This document shows positions 41,539-50,772 of a DNA stretch of 64,000 bases, one piece after another. Position 1 is the stretch's first letter; every line of letters starts with the position of its first letter. Below the pieces are notes generated by a model. That model was given only the letters and a program-made list of their open reading frames with translations, was not told the origin of the DNA and made no database searches. The translations under genes and the position numbers were made by a program. Origin of the DNA: Sva-07 sp963728355 (GTDB taxonomy: Bacteria > Actinomycetota > Acidimicrobiia > Acidimicrobiales > Ilumatobacteraceae); assembly GCA_963728355.1 (NCBI GenBank), contig CAVSJQ010000014.1:372001-436000 (forward strand). Direction: 5' to 3'.

Positions 41539-42789
41539 TCAGGTCGCCGGATATGCGGGGAACCGGGCGCACAACTCGGCGACGTCCTTGCGGACGAGTT
41601 CGAGTTCGGCGGCGTCGTCGCGACCGCGCAGTGCCCGGGCGATGAAGCCGGCGATCAGCGGCATCTCGGCCTCGGTCATGCCCTGGGTGGTGACCGACGG
41701 CGTACCGATGCGCACCCCGCTGGTGACGAACGGGCTGCGCGGGTCGTCGGGGATCGTGTTCTTGTTGAGCGTGATGCCCGCCTCGTCGAGCTTGGCCTGG
41801 GCCTCCTTGCCCGTCAGCTCGGCGTCGAACGGTGTCAGGTCGACGACCATGAGGTGGTTGTCGGTGCCGCCGGAGACGAGCCGGAACCCCTCCTGGACGA
41901 GGGCATCGGCGAGTGCGGAGGCGTTGCGCACGACCTGATGTGCGTACTCGCGGAACGAGGGATCGGCCGCTTCGCGGAAGGCAATCGCCTTGCCGGCGAT
42001 CACGTGTTCCAGTGGTCCTCCCTGCCAGCCGGGGAACACGGCCTTGTCGATCGCCTTGGCATGTTCCGCTTTGCAGAGGATCGCGCCGCCGCGGGGTCCG
42101 CGCAGCGTCTTGTGCGTGGTGAAGGTGACGACGTCGGCGTAGGGCACCGGGTTGGGATGGGCGCCGCCGGCGACCAGTCCGGCGAGGTGGGCGATGTCGA
42201 ACAACAGCAGCGCACCGACCTCGTCGGCGATCTTCTTGAACGGCTCCGGATCGAGCCGCCGCGGATACGCCGTCGTGCCGGCGACGATCATCTTGGGGCG
42301 GTGTTCGAGCGCCAGCGCTCGCACGTCGTCCATGTCGATGCGGTCCTCGGCGCCGGTGCCATAGGACACGAAGTGGTAGAGCAGCCCGCTCGCGTTGACC
42401 GGCGAGCCGTGCGTGAGGTGACCACCGTGGTCGAGGCTCAGTCCCAACACGGTGTCGCCGGGCTCGAGCAACGCCTGGTACACGCACATGTTGGCGTTGG
42501 CGCCGGAGTGCGGCTGCACGTTGGCGTGGTCGGCACCGAACAGCGCCTTCACCCGGTCGATGGCGAGCTGCTCGATGTCGTCGACGATCGCGTTGCCGCC
42601 GTAGTAGCGCTTGCCCGGATATCCCTCCGAGTACTTGTTGGTCAGCACGGAACCCACCGCGGCCATCACGGCCGGCGAGGTGAAGTTCTCGCTGGCGATC
42701 AACTGGATGCCGGTGGTCTGGCGTTCGACCTCGCGCTGGATGAGGCCGATGACCTCGATGTCGGGATCGGTGTCGGAAGGAAAGGGCAT
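41539..42789 (-). CDS. glyA: Serine hydroxymethyltransferase
   Basis: GlyA interconverts serine and glycine with tetrahydrofolate, feeding one-carbon metabolism. The 416-residue PLP enzyme has YSEGYPGKRYYGG, NVQPHSGANAN, DIAHLAGLVAGG and the PLP lysine in TTHKTLRGPRGG. ATG 42789 has GAGGA six bases upstream. A palindrome separates it from rpiB. Confidence 0.97.
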   Translation of the reverse strand: MPFPSDTDPDIEVIGLIQREVERQTTGIQLIASENFTSPAVMAAVGSVLTNKYSEGYPGKRYYGGNAIVDDIEQLAIDRVKALFGADHANVQPHSGANANMCVYQALLEPGDTVLGLSLDHGGHLTHGSPVNASGLLYHFVSYGTGAEDRIDMDDVRALALEHRPKMIVAGTTAYPRRLDPEPFKKIADEVGALLLFDIAHLAGLVAGGAHPNPVPYADVVTFTTHKTLRGPRGGAILCKAEHAKAIDKAVFPGWQGGPLEHVIAGKAIAFREAADPSFREYAHQVVRNASALADALVQEGFRLVSGGTDNHLMVVDLTPFDAELTGKEAQAKLDEAGITLNKNTIPDDPRSPFVTSGVRIGTPSVTTQGMTEAEMPLIAGFIARALRGRDDAAELELVRKDVAELCARFPAYPAT

Positions 42790-42813
42790 CGCTGGTCCTC
42801 GCGTTGGGAAAGG

Positions 42814-42846
42814 CGGTTACGCCGGTGCCAGGCACCGCGTAACCGG
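42814..42846. repeat. GGTGCCaGGCACC palindrome after rpiB
   Basis: This 33-bp palindrome (CGGTTACGC / GCGTAACCG arms) ends four bases before the rpiB stop on the minus strand, so it lies directly downstream of that gene and 24 bp before glyA. Confidence 0.8.
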
Positions 42847-42850
42847 CTGG

Positions 42851-43297
42851 TCAGAAGTGGGATTCGAGTTGGCTGAGTTGGTCGACCCGTCGGGCGTGGC
42901 GGCCGCCCTCGAAGTCGGTGGTGAGGAATGTCGTGACGATCTCCTCAGCGAGGCCTTCGCCGACGACCCGGGCGCCGATGGAGAGCACGTTGGCGTCGTT
43001 GTGCGCCCGCGCCATCCGAGCCGTGTACAGGCAATTGCAGAGCGCGGCACGCACGCCGCGCACCTTGTTGGCCGCCAATTGCTCGCCCTGGCCGCTCCCA
43101 CCCAGGACGATGCCGACATCGGCGCCGCCGTCGCGCACGGTGCGACCGACGCCGGCGCAGATCGCGGGATAGTCGACCGATTCGGTGGAGTGGGTGCCCT
43201 GGTCGTCGACCTCGTATCCCTGGCCGAGCAGCATCGTCACGAGGTGCTGCTTGAGGTGGTAGCCGGCGTGGTCGGCGCCGATGGCGACTCGGGTCAT
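42851..43297 (-). CDS. rpiB: Ribose-5-phosphate isomerase B
   Basis: RpiB interconverts ribose-5- and ribulose-5-phosphate. The 148-residue protein has GADHAGYHLK and LGGSGQGEQLAANK. The position of the catalytic Cys of E. coli RpiB is Gly here, and a Glu follows in GSGQGE, the mycobacterial-type active site. ATG 43297 has TACACT nine bases upstream. Confidence 0.93.
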   Translation of the reverse strand: MTRVAIGADHAGYHLKQHLVTMLLGQGYEVDDQGTHSTESVDYPAICAGVGRTVRDGGADVGIVLGGSGQGEQLAANKVRGVRAALCNCLYTARMARAHNDANVLSIGARVVGEGLAEEIVTTFLTTDFEGGRHARRVDQLSQLESHF

Positions 43298-43415
43298 CGT
43301 CCACCGAGTGTAGGCCGTCGGCCGGCGCCCTTCCGTTTGTGGTGCGATCGCGCGCAGCGAGGCGATCGAACCGCGACACGAACGCAGCGCAGCGCGCTGT
43401 CTATGGTGCGGAGCC

Positions 43416-44927
43416 GTGAATACGCACCCCTCCTCCGGGTCGGTCGACCCGCGCACCCCCGTGATCGTCGGTGTCGGTCAGTACGTCCACCGGGCGGCGT
43501 CGCTCGACGACGCTCGCGAACCCGCCGCGCTCATCGAGGAGGCGGTGCGCGCTGCAGTCGGAGATGCCGGACTCGGCACGCCGCCGCCGGCCGACGTGCT
43601 GCGCATCGTGCGGCAGTACTCATGGCGGTACGGGAACCTCCCCCGCGTCGTTGCCGACCGGCTGGGCATCGAGCCGCGCCTGCAGTACACGACCGATGGT
43701 GGCAACACGCCACAGAGCCTCGTCAACCGGACGGCGCTGGAGATCCAGCGCGGTGATGTCGACATCGCGATCCTGGCGGGAGGAGAAGCGTTCCGCACCC
43801 GGATGCGGGCACGTCGCGAAGGTGTCGAGCTCGACTGGCCGATCGGCGATCCGCACGACGAGCCCGAGGTGATCGGCGGCGAGCTGAACATGGTCAGCGA
43901 TGCCGAAAAGGCACACGGGGTCGGGATGCCGGTGCAGGTGTACCCGATGTTCGAGACGGCGCTGCGCGCCGCGTCCGGACGAAGCGTCGAGCAGCACCAG
44001 GCGTTCCTCGGGACGCTGTGGTCCTCCCTGAGCGAGGTCGCGGCGCGGAATCCTCACGCCTGGATCCGCGAGTCGAAGACCCCTGCGGAGATCACCGAGG
44101 TCTCCCCGCGCAACCGGATGATCGGCCTGCCGTATCCGAAGCTGATGAACTCCAACAACGACGTCGACATGGCGGCGGCGGTGATCATGTGTTCGGCGCA
44201 GTCGGCTCAGGACCTCGGTGTTCCCCGCGACCGATGGGTGTTCCCGCACAGCGGAGCCGATTGCCACGAGCACACGTTCGTGTCGGTCCGCGACCGGTTC
44301 GATCGCACACCGGCCATCGAGATCGGTGGATCGGAGGCGTTGCGTCTCGCCGGGGTCGACATCGACGACGTGAGCGTGATCGACCTGTACTCGTGCTTCC
44401 CGTCGGCGGTGCAACTCGGCGCCGCCTCGCTCGGCATCGACCTCACCGATTCCTCGCGGCAGTGGTCGCGCACCGGTGGTCTGTCGTTCGCAGGCGGTCC
44501 CTGGAACAACTACGTGATGCACGCCATCGCCACCCTCGTCAGCGATCTCCGCGACCGTCCGGGCGAACGGGGACTGGTGTGGGGCAACGGCGGCCTGGCG
44601 ACCAAGCACAGCTTCGGCGTCTACTCGACCGAGCCGCCGGAGACGCCGTTCCGCCACGCCGACCCGCAAGCCCGGATCGATGCGCTGGCCCGACGCGAGC
44701 TCGCCCTCCCCGTCGACGCCGCGGGCGCAGCGACGATCGAGGCCTACACGGTGATGTTCGACCGCGAGGGCGCGCCCGAACGGTCGATCGTGTCCTGTCT
44801 GCTCGACGACGGCCGCCGGGCCTGGGGCGCCTCGACGACCCCCGACGTGACGACCGCAATGTGTCAGGGCGAGTGGGTCGGCCAGCGCGTCGAACTCGAC
44901 ACCGCCGGCGACATCCACCTGCCCTGA
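43416..44927 (+). CDS. Thiolase-like acetyl-CoA acyltransferase homologue
   Basis: This 503-residue protein is of the thiolase superfamily (SCP-x type): it starts TPVIVGVGQYVHRAAS, has SNNDVDMAAAVIMCS and DLYSCFPSAVQ, and GLVWGNGGLATKHSFG near the end. The usual nucleophile Cys position reads DGGNTPQ, with no Cys, while the C-terminal GNGG and the His in TKHSFG are kept. It may be a non-classical thiolase or a CoA-binding protein. GTG 43416 follows TATGGT by eight bases. Confidence 0.75.
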   Translation: MNTHPSSGSVDPRTPVIVGVGQYVHRAASLDDAREPAALIEEAVRAAVGDAGLGTPPPADVLRIVRQYSWRYGNLPRVVADRLGIEPRLQYTTDGGNTPQSLVNRTALEIQRGDVDIAILAGGEAFRTRMRARREGVELDWPIGDPHDEPEVIGGELNMVSDAEKAHGVGMPVQVYPMFETALRAASGRSVEQHQAFLGTLWSSLSEVAARNPHAWIRESKTPAEITEVSPRNRMIGLPYPKLMNSNNDVDMAAAVIMCSAQSAQDLGVPRDRWVFPHSGADCHEHTFVSVRDRFDRTPAIEIGGSEALRLAGVDIDDVSVIDLYSCFPSAVQLGAASLGIDLTDSSRQWSRTGGLSFAGGPWNNYVMHAIATLVSDLRDRPGERGLVWGNGGLATKHSFGVYSTEPPETPFRHADPQARIDALARRELALPVDAAGAATIEAYTVMFDREGAPERSIVSCLLDDGRRAWGASTTPDVTTAMCQGEWVGQRVELDTAGDIHLP

Positions 44928-44956
44928 CGCCTCCGGCCACGCCCGCCCCCGTCCCA

Positions 44957-45057
44957 GCGATGAGCCAACCGCCCTGATACGGGCTTTTCGCTCATCACCG
45001 ACGCGGTCGTCCCCGGAGCGATGAGCCAACCGCCCTGATACGGGCTTTTCGCTCATC
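44957..45057. repeat. Two copies of the GATGAGC hairpin repeat after the thiolase-like gene
   Basis: Copies start at 44957 and 45018, a 61-bp period identical to that at 21622. Each has GCGATGAGC / GCTCATC arms and an inner GCCC-TGATAC-GGGC stem followed by TTTT. The linkers (ACCGACGCGGTCGT...) are also repeated. The pair starts 29 bp after the stop codon. Confidence 0.85.
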
Positions 45058-45100
45058 ACCGACGCGGTCGTTCCGGGGTGCGAAGTGCCATGCTCGGGCG

Positions 45101-46045
45101 ATGAGTCCACGTGTGCTGCTCGACTGCGATCCCGGTCACGACGATGCGATGGCGATCATCGCCGCCGCGCGCTACGCCGACCTGCTCGGCATCACGACGG
45201 TGGCCGGCAACGCTCCCCTGGAACGCACGACCCACAATGCGCTCGTGGTCCGCGACCTGCTCGGCATCGACGTCCCCGTGCATTCCGGGAGCCCGCAGCC
45301 GTTGCTCGGACCACTGGGCCACGGTGCTGCCCACTCGATCGCCGTGCACGGCGAGACCGGACTGGACGGAGCCGACCTGCCCGAACCCACGACACCGCTC
45401 GACGGCACCGATGCGGTCTCGTTCATCGTCGAATCGTGCCGGTCGGTCGACGACGTCTGGCTGGTGCCGGTCGGACCGCTGACCAACATCGCCCTCGCCC
45501 TGCGCTCGGCGCCCGACATCGTCGACCGGATCGCCGGGATCTCGTTGATGGGTGGCGGCACCTTCGGCAATCGTACGCCGACCGGCGAGTTCAACATCTG
45601 GGCCGATCCCGAGGCGGCGGCGATCGTCTTCGCCGCCGGCTGCCCACTGGTGATGGCGGGCCTCGACGTGACGCACCGATTCCAGGCCACACCCGAACGG
45701 ATCGAGCGCATCGGGGCCCTTCCCGGCGTCCTCGCCGGCGTTCTGTCCCACCTGTTGACGTTCTTCAGCGCGAACTACCTCGAGCGGCACGATCCCGGAT
45801 CACTGCGCGGAGCGGCCGTCCACGACCCGCTCGCCGTGTTCGCCGTGACCCACCCGGCGTTGTTCGAACGCACCACGCGCCACGTCGCCATCGAGACCCG
45901 TGGCGAACACACCCGCGGCATGACCGTCATCGACCAGCGAGCGATCAGGGCCCGGGCGGCAGCGAACTGCGACGTCCTGACGACGGTCGACGCCGACGCA
46001 GGCTTCGAGCTGCTCATCGACGCGATCGCCGACTTCAGCGACTGA
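45101..46045 (+). CDS. Inosine-uridine-type nucleoside hydrolase
   Basis: This 314-residue enzyme cleaves N-glycosidic bonds of nucleosides. It has the calcium-binding signature LDCDPGHDDAMA at the start, VPVGPLTNIALAL, GEFNIWADPEAA and the C-terminal HDPLAV. Base specificity cannot be told. The gene lies after the hairpin pair and 76 bp before an alcohol dehydrogenase gene. Confidence 0.9.
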   Translation: MSPRVLLDCDPGHDDAMAIIAAARYADLLGITTVAGNAPLERTTHNALVVRDLLGIDVPVHSGSPQPLLGPLGHGAAHSIAVHGETGLDGADLPEPTTPLDGTDAVSFIVESCRSVDDVWLVPVGPLTNIALALRSAPDIVDRIAGISLMGGGTFGNRTPTGEFNIWADPEAAAIVFAAGCPLVMAGLDVTHRFQATPERIERIGALPGVLAGVLSHLLTFFSANYLERHDPGSLRGAAVHDPLAVFAVTHPALFERTTRHVAIETRGEHTRGMTVIDQRAIRARAAANCDVLTTVDADAGFELLIDAIADFSD

Positions 46046-46121
46046 CGCCCGGGTCGAGGGTCGGCCGGTACCGGTCGGGCCTGGTGGTGACCGGTCGTCG
46101 CCGGAGCCGTACTGTCGGCGC

Positions 46122-47177
46122 ATGCGCGCCACCGTCATGTCCAACTGGGAACTCCGCGTCGACGACATCGACGTACCCACGCCGGGCCTCGGCCAGGTGC
46201 TGACCCAGGTGCTCTCGTGCGGCATCTGTGGCAGCGATCTCCACCTGCTGCACCACGGCGAGGAGTCGCGACGGCTCTCCGACGAACTGGCCGAGGAGAG
46301 CGCGGAGGCGCGTTCACCCGACGAGCCACCGGTCAACATGTTCGACCCCGCGGGCGACCTCGTGATGGGTCACGAGTTCTGTTGCGAGGTCGTCGAGACC
46401 GGACCGGGCGTCGAGCACCTCGCGGTCGGCGATGTCGTCGTGTCGATGCCGGTCGTGTTCGACGCCGCAGGCATGCATCCGATCGGATTCTCGAACCTGT
46501 ATCCCGGCGGGTACGCCGAGTACATGGCGCTCAACGAACTGCTGGCGATCAAGGTGCCCGGCGGTCTGCCACACGAGCTGGCCGCGATGACCGAGCCGCT
46601 CGCGGTCGGTGTCCACGCCGTCGCCAGGTCGGGCATCGCACCGGGAGACGCGGCCATCGTGATCGGCCTCGGCCCGGTCGGGCTGGCCTGCATCGCCGCG
46701 ATGAAGATGGCGGGTATCGGGCCGATCGTCGGCGCAGACTTCTCGCCCGCCCGCCGGACGTTGGCCGAGCACCTCGGCTGCGACGAAGTGGTCGACCCGA
46801 CCGAGGAGACCGCGATCCGCGCGTGGCGACGCATCGACGGAGCCAAGCCGCTCGTCGTGTTCGAGGCGGTCGGCGTGCCCGGGATGATCGAACACACGAT
46901 GCGCATGGCACCCAAGCACAGTCGCGTCCTCATCGTCGGCGCCTGCATGCAGGAGGACCACTTCCACCCGATGCTCGGCATCGGCAAGGAACTGTCGCTG
47001 CAGTTCGTCCTCGGGTACTCGCCCGAGGAGTTCGCCGCCTCGCTCGACGCGATCGCCAACGAGCGTGTCGACCTGTCGCGGCTGCTCACCGGCACCGTCG
47101 GGATCGAGGACATCCCGTCCGCCTTCGCCGAGCTGGGCACTCCCGATGCCCACGCCAAGATCCTCGTGCAGCCGTGA
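46122..47177 (+). CDS. Zinc-dependent alcohol dehydrogenase family protein
   Basis: This 351-residue MDR protein has the catalytic zinc motif GICGSDLH and GHEF, the Rossmann loop GLGPVGLACIA and a cofactor acidic residue in GADFS, which favours NAD. The four-Cys structural zinc lobe is absent; a charged insertion (ESRRLSDELAEESAEARSPD) precedes GHEF. TACTGT lies six bases before ATG. The substrate is unknown. Confidence 0.83.
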   Translation: MRATVMSNWELRVDDIDVPTPGLGQVLTQVLSCGICGSDLHLLHHGEESRRLSDELAEESAEARSPDEPPVNMFDPAGDLVMGHEFCCEVVETGPGVEHLAVGDVVVSMPVVFDAAGMHPIGFSNLYPGGYAEYMALNELLAIKVPGGLPHELAAMTEPLAVGVHAVARSGIAPGDAAIVIGLGPVGLACIAAMKMAGIGPIVGADFSPARRTLAEHLGCDEVVDPTEETAIRAWRRIDGAKPLVVFEAVGVPGMIEHTMRMAPKHSRVLIVGACMQEDHFHPMLGIGKELSLQFVLGYSPEEFAASLDAIANERVDLSRLLTGTVGIEDIPSAFAELGTPDAHAKILVQP

Positions 47178-47211
47178 CATCCGGACGGTGCGGTTTTCGT
47201 ACAGTGTGGTC

Positions 47212-49401
47212 GTGAGCGACACCTTCCCGCGGCAACACGCACGAACGCAGCGCTTCACCCTCGGCGAGCCGCGCAACGTCACCGTGTCACGCGACGGCCG
47301 CCGGGTGGTGTTCCTGCGCAGCGCCGGTGGCAGCGACCCGGTCACTGCGCTGTGGGTGTTCGACGTCGACTCCGGCACCGAGCGCCTGGTCGCCGACCCC
47401 CGGGCCCTACTCGCAGCGGCCGACGACACCACCGCTGACCTTCCCGCCGAAGAGCGCGCCCGGCGAGAACGAGCTCGCGAAGGCGCCGGAGGGATCACGT
47501 CGTATGCGACCGATCGGGCGGGCACCGTCGTCGCCTTCGCCTTGGCGGGACGGCTCTTCGCCGGCGGCCTGGTGTCCGCTCGTGCGAGAGAACTCGCCGT
47601 CGAGGGGCCGGTCTTCGATCCGCGGCCCGATCCGACTGCCCGTCGCATCGCCTACGTGAGCGGCCGCACCTTGCGCATCGCCGAGCTCGACGGGTCGTCG
47701 CGCCCGATCGCCGGCGGCGACGGGACGGAACCCGACAGCGTCTCGTGGGGCAGCGCCGACTTCATCGCAGCGGAGGAGATGGGCAGGTTCCGTGGGTACT
47801 GGTGGAGTCCTGACGGCACCGTCCTGGCTGCATGCCGTGTCGACGATGCCGCAGTGGACGAGTGGACGATCGCCGACCCGGCGCACCCCGAGCGCCCGGC
47901 TCGCACCGTCCGCTATCCGGCCGCCGGCACCACGAATCCCGACGTCAGCCTCCACCTGGTCGGCCTGGACGGCTCACGCACCACCGTCGACTGGGACCGC
48001 GACTTCTTCCCCTACCTGGCCGCCGTCGACTGGACCGACGCCGGTCTGATCCTGCTCGTCCAGGCACGCGACCAACAGGGCACGATGGTGCTCGACGTCG
48101 ACACGTCCGACGGACCGACACGTGGCGAGACCACGGTGCTGTCGCACGACTACGACGATGCGTGGGTCGAACTGGTGCCGGGCGTCCCGGCCCGCCTCGC
48201 CGACGGGTGCTTGGTGACGACCGCCGATCGCGAGGGCGCGCGCCGGTTGCTCGTCGGCGACGAACCCGTCACCCCAGCGGACCTGCAGGTGCGCTCGGTC
48301 GTGTCGACCGGCGGCGACGAATCGTCACCGGTCGTCACGTTCTGCGCCAACCCGATCGACGACGCCACGCAACTCCACGTGTGGCAGTGGGCTGCCGGCG
48401 AGCTGCGCCCGATCACCACGCAGGCCGGTGTCCACGGCGCGGCGACCGGCGGCGCCACCACGGTCGTACGCACGGCAACCCTCGACCGGCCGGGCACGAC
48501 CACAATCGTGCGAACGGCGGCGGGCGACCACGAGATCGCATCGCGCGCCGAGACACCGCTGCTCGAGCCGAACGTGCAGCTCCTCACGGTCGGCGATCGC
48601 AATCTGGCCGTCGCCGTGCTCCTCCCTCGCGACGTCGACCCCGACGGTCCGGCGCTGCCCGTGCTGCTCGATCCCTACGGTGGCCCGCACGCACTCCGTG
48701 TCACCCGCGCCCACAACGTCTACCTCACGTCGCAGTGGTTCGCCGACCAGGGCTTCGCGGTAATCGTCGCGGACGGCCGTGGCACGCCCGGCCGCGGGAG
48801 CGAGTGGGAGCGTGCGGTACTCGGCGACCTTGCGGGACCGACCCTCGCCGATCAGGTCGACGCCCTGCACGCCGTGGCGCAGCGGGTACCGGGTCTCGAC
48901 CTCGGAAGGGTGGCGATCCGGGGTTGGAGCTTCGGCGGCTATCTCGCCGCTCTCGCCGTCCTCCGGCGACCGGACGTGTTCCATGCGGCGATCGCCGGCG
49001 CACCGGTGACCGAGTGGCGGCTCTACGACACCCACTACACCGAGCGCTACCTGGGCGACCCGGCCGACGAGCCCGAGCGATACGACGCGAACTCGTTGCT
49101 GCCGCTGGCCGGCGAACTGCGCCGGCCACTGCTGTTGATCCACGGGCTCGCCGACGACAACGTCGTGGCGGCGCACACGCTGCAGCTGTCGGCTGCGCTG
49201 CTCGCCGCCGGTCGACCCCACGAGGTGCTCCCACTCGCCGGCGTGACGCACATGACCCCCCAGGAGGAGGTGGCCGAGAACCTGCTGTTGCACCAACTCG
49301 ACTTCCTCCGGCGTTCACTCCCCGCCTCCGACGCCGATTCCACCGACGCCGCATCCACCGCCAACTCCGCATCCACCACCGACTCGAAGGAACCCTCGTG
49401 A
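47212..49401 (+). CDS. S9 family dipeptidyl-peptidase-like serine peptidase
   Basis: This 729-residue protein has an N-terminal beta-propeller (about 20-480) and a C-terminal alpha/beta hydrolase domain with GWSFGGY (Ser), the Asp in HGLADDNV and the His in GVTHMTP, as in dipeptidyl peptidase IV and prolyl oligopeptidases. No signal peptide is seen, so it is probably cytoplasmic. The end is a Ser/Thr/Ala tail. GTG 47212 follows TACAGT by six bases. It overlaps the TerB gene by four bases. Confidence 0.88.
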   Translation: MSDTFPRQHARTQRFTLGEPRNVTVSRDGRRVVFLRSAGGSDPVTALWVFDVDSGTERLVADPRALLAAADDTTADLPAEERARRERAREGAGGITSYATDRAGTVVAFALAGRLFAGGLVSARARELAVEGPVFDPRPDPTARRIAYVSGRTLRIAELDGSSRPIAGGDGTEPDSVSWGSADFIAAEEMGRFRGYWWSPDGTVLAACRVDDAAVDEWTIADPAHPERPARTVRYPAAGTTNPDVSLHLVGLDGSRTTVDWDRDFFPYLAAVDWTDAGLILLVQARDQQGTMVLDVDTSDGPTRGETTVLSHDYDDAWVELVPGVPARLADGCLVTTADREGARRLLVGDEPVTPADLQVRSVVSTGGDESSPVVTFCANPIDDATQLHVWQWAAGELRPITTQAGVHGAATGGATTVVRTATLDRPGTTTIVRTAAGDHEIASRAETPLLEPNVQLLTVGDRNLAVAVLLPRDVDPDGPALPVLLDPYGGPHALRVTRAHNVYLTSQWFADQGFAVIVADGRGTPGRGSEWERAVLGDLAGPTLADQVDALHAVAQRVPGLDLGRVAIRGWSFGGYLAALAVLRRPDVFHAAIAGAPVTEWRLYDTHYTERYLGDPADEPERYDANSLLPLAGELRRPLLLIHGLADDNVVAAHTLQLSAALLAAGRPHEVLPLAGVTHMTPQEEVAENLLLHQLDFLRRSLPASDADSTDAASTANSASTTDSKEPS

Positions 49402-49793
49402 GCCGACGTCTCGAAGACCTCTACCGCGGCGTGGCCGTGCACGCCACCGCCGACATGGAGCACCGCGCAGCGCTCGAGCTGCTGGCACTCGTGATGCTGT
49501 CGGACGACAACATCAGCGACGAGGAGATCGAACTGCTCCGCGAGATCAGCGCCGACTGGCGCGACGAGGCCACGACGTTCGAGCAGTACATCCGCCCGGC
49601 GATCGAGGAGGCCCGCCACTCCATCGAACGCCAGGACGTCGAATCGCTGCTCGACTCGATCGACGAACGCATCAGCAGCCGGATCCTGCGTTCGGCACTG
49701 TTCTCCGCGGCGCGCGACCTCGCCGACGCCGACAATGCCGTCAGCCCCGAAGAGGGCACGATCCTGGCGCAGGTCGCCGTCCGCTTCGGCTGA
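49398..49793 (+). CDS. TerB-like helical protein
   Basis: This 131-residue all-helical protein resembles the TerB fold: two acidic EF-like helix pairs (LMLSDDNISDEEIELLREI and ADADNAVSPEEGTILAQVA). TerB proteins bind metals and scaffold membrane stress complexes; the role here is unknown. Its GTG overlaps the peptidase stop (GTGA), so the two are coupled. Confidence 0.75.
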   Translation: MSRRLEDLYRGVAVHATADMEHRAALELLALVMLSDDNISDEEIELLREISADWRDEATTFEQYIRPAIEEARHSIERQDVESLLDSIDERISSRILRSALFSAARDLADADNAVSPEEGTILAQVAVRFG

Positions 49794-49851
49794 TCCCGCA
49801 CCGGTTCTGCTGGGCGCACCCAGGTCTCCCGGGAACACGCGCCCGGGCGGT

Positions 49852-50772
49852 TCAGGCGCGGCGACGGGCGACCGCGATGCGGTCGCGGCCGCTGAGGTCG
49901 CGCCGGACCTCGACGTCGACGAACCCCGCACGACACAGGATGTCGTCGACGGCGCGGCCCTGGTCGGCACCGATCTCCAACACCAGGACGCCACCCGGAG
50001 GCAGCCGATCGGGGGCGCCCGCAGCGATGGTCCGGATGTCGTCGAGACCGTCGGAGCCGGCGAACAGGGCGCTCGACGGTTCCCATTCGCCGACGCCCGG
50101 CTCGAGATCGGGTGATCCGACAGCCACGTACGGCGGGTTCGAGACGATCAGGTCGAAGCGGGTGTCGTCGGGGAGTGCGTCGAACCACGAGCCGTGCGCC
50201 ACCCGGACGTTCGCCGCCGCCGGCCCGATGCCGGCGAGGTTCGCTCGGGCGACGTCGATCGCATCGACGCTGACGTCGGTGATCCACACCACGGTCCCCT
50301 GGCGGGGCAGTTCGAACGCCATCGACAGCCCGATCGCACCCGACCCCGTGCCCAGGTCCGCCACGGTCCGCGTGGGTCCGAATCGTGCGGCGAGTTCGAT
50401 CGCCGTTTCGGCCACCAGTTCGGTCTCGGGCCGCGGGATCAGGACCCGGCGGTCGACGGCGAGCGTGAGGCGACGGAAGTTCCACTCGCCCAACACGTAC
50501 TGGAGCGGCTCACCGGTTCGGTACCGAGCCACCATCGCGTCGAGGTGTGACACCATGCGCACCGATGCCGGCTCGTCGAGCCGGGCGAGGAAGTCGTCGC
50601 CGTCGAGGCTGGCCGACGCGACCTCGCACAGCCAGCGAGCCTGCGCCCGGTCGCCGACGGCGGCGGACGTCTCGGCCCACAACTCCCGCCAGGTCACCGT
50701 GGCGCCCTTGCCGCCGCCTGCGTCCGGACCGCCCTCATGCCCACCGGCGCCGGTTGCCGGCATACCGCTCAC
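49852..50772 (-). CDS. prmC: Release factor glutamine methyltransferase
   Basis: PrmC methylates the GGQ glutamine of release factors. The 306-residue protein has an N-terminal helical domain, VADLGTGSGAIGLSMA (SAM loop) and the catalytic SNPPYV. A Gly-rich extension covers the first 25 residues. Its GTG overlaps the prfA stop by four bases, so substrate and modifying enzyme are made together. Confidence 0.94.
   Translation of the reverse strand: MSGMPATGAGGHEGGPDAGGGKGATVTWRELWAETSAAVGDRAQARWLCEVASASLDGDDFLARLDEPASVRMVSHLDAMVARYRTGEPLQYVLGEWNFRRLTLAVDRRVLIPRPETELVAETAIELAARFGPTRTVADLGTGSGAIGLSMAFELPRQGTVVWITDVSVDAIDVARANLAGIGPAAANVRVAHGSWFDALPDDTRFDLIVSNPPYVAVGSPDLEPGVGEWEPSSALFAGSDGLDDIRTIAAGAPDRLPPGGVLVLEIGADQGRAVDDILCRAGFVDVEVRRDLSGRDRIAVARRRA

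Noticed and set aside
21622..45057. Paired hairpin repeats as a minimal CRISPR array
   Set aside because: Only two copies per locus, linkers are near-identical within a locus, no cas genes, and the units are long hairpins next to stop codons.
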